From Seohaeicola zhoushanensis (lineage in GTDB: Bacteria > Pseudomonadota > Alphaproteobacteria > Rhodobacterales > Rhodobacteraceae): a DNA stretch of 41,500 nucleotides. A model generated the notes under the pieces. That model had not been told where the DNA came from. It saw only the letters and a list, made by a program, of their open reading frames with translations, and searched no databases. Below are positions 41,444-41,500 of this stretch, piece after piece. The position numbers were made by a program, and so were the translations under genes. The stretch is from assembly GCF_014656415.1 (NCBI RefSeq), contig NZ_BNCJ01000025.1:1-41500 (forward strand). The letters are read 5' to 3'. Each line of letters begins with the position of its first letter. Position 1 is the first letter of the stretch.

Positions 41444-41500
41444 ATGGGCAAGGCAAAGTTTGAACGCAACAAGCCGCACGTGAACATCGGAACGATCGGT
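41444..41500 (+). CDS. tuf: Elongation factor Tu, N-terminal fragment (runs off the window)
   Basis: The first 19 codons, MGKAKFERNKPHVNIGTIG, match the alphaproteobacterial EF-Tu start. The frame is open to the window end. AAAGGAGA lies about 6 nt upstream. Position after fusA is canonical. Confidence 0.97.
   Translation, partial: MGKAKFERNKPHVNIGTIG

Overview
The window is high-GC DNA from an alphaproteobacterium, most likely of the Rhodobacteraceae/Paracoccaceae (Rhodobacter-Roseobacter) group. This rests on the tRNA-Trp/secE-nusG-rplKAJL-rpoBC-rpsLG-fusA-tuf arrangement, a (2S)-methylsuccinyl-CoA dehydrogenase of the ethylmalonyl-CoA pathway, a heterotetrameric sarcosine oxidase operon, and several short high-GC hairpin repeats scattered between genes. 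The species cannot be named from the sequence alone.

Layout. 1-930: an inner-membrane acyltransferase gene (minus strand) and tRNA-Trp(CCA). 1.5-6.6 kb: sarcosine oxidase operon soxB-soxD-soxA-soxG. 6.6-7.9 kb: a patchy zone with an AT-rich secreted small protein, a 3' remnant of a GC-rich relative of it, a cluster of hairpin repeats and a frameshifted tspO. 8.1-11 kb: a fatty acid desaturase, a YdhR-like monooxygenase divergent from a LysR regulator, and a RidA-family protein. 11-16.6 kb (minus strand): ydcS-ydcT-ydcU-ydcV-patD, a polyamine/GABA-type ABC importer with gamma-aminobutyraldehyde dehydrogenase, in the E. coli gene order, preceded by a perfect palindrome. 16.8-20.4 kb: an EthD-like protein, mcd with a second copy of its last codons just downstream, and a TSUP permease. 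20.4-20.8 kb: a relic of an IS110-family element. 20.8-35.8 kb: secE-nusG-rplKA-rplJL-rpoBC. Three non-ribosomal genes sit inside this cluster: a DUF1801/OmdA protein, an antisense YkgJ-like protein and an Aer-type PAS protein. 35.8-38 kb: a small monooxygenase-like protein, a rhamnosyltransferase-like protein and an EamA permease. 38-41.5 kb: the str operon rpsL-rpsG-fusA-tuf, with tuf cut by the window end.

How the parts fit. The first half handles carbon and nitrogen from methylated amines and polyamines: sarcosine to glycine plus a one-carbon unit, and putrescine or GABA-type substrates to GABA. It also carries one step of acetyl-CoA assimilation (mcd). The second half is the core transcription and translation block, with readable promoters (TTG-type -35, 17-nt spacer), three intrinsic terminators and several structured leaders: an L1-type leader before rplK, an L10-type leader before rplJ, two strong hairpins before rpoB and a terminator-like hairpin in the rpsL leader.

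I found no CRISPR array, phage, toxin-antitoxin or clearly novel multi-gene system. The most unusual signals are scars: two intact genes followed by a divergent copy of a gene 3' end, a frameshifted tspO, and an IS110 relic that keeps a long hairpin at its left end beside a hairpin repeat and just upstream of secE.
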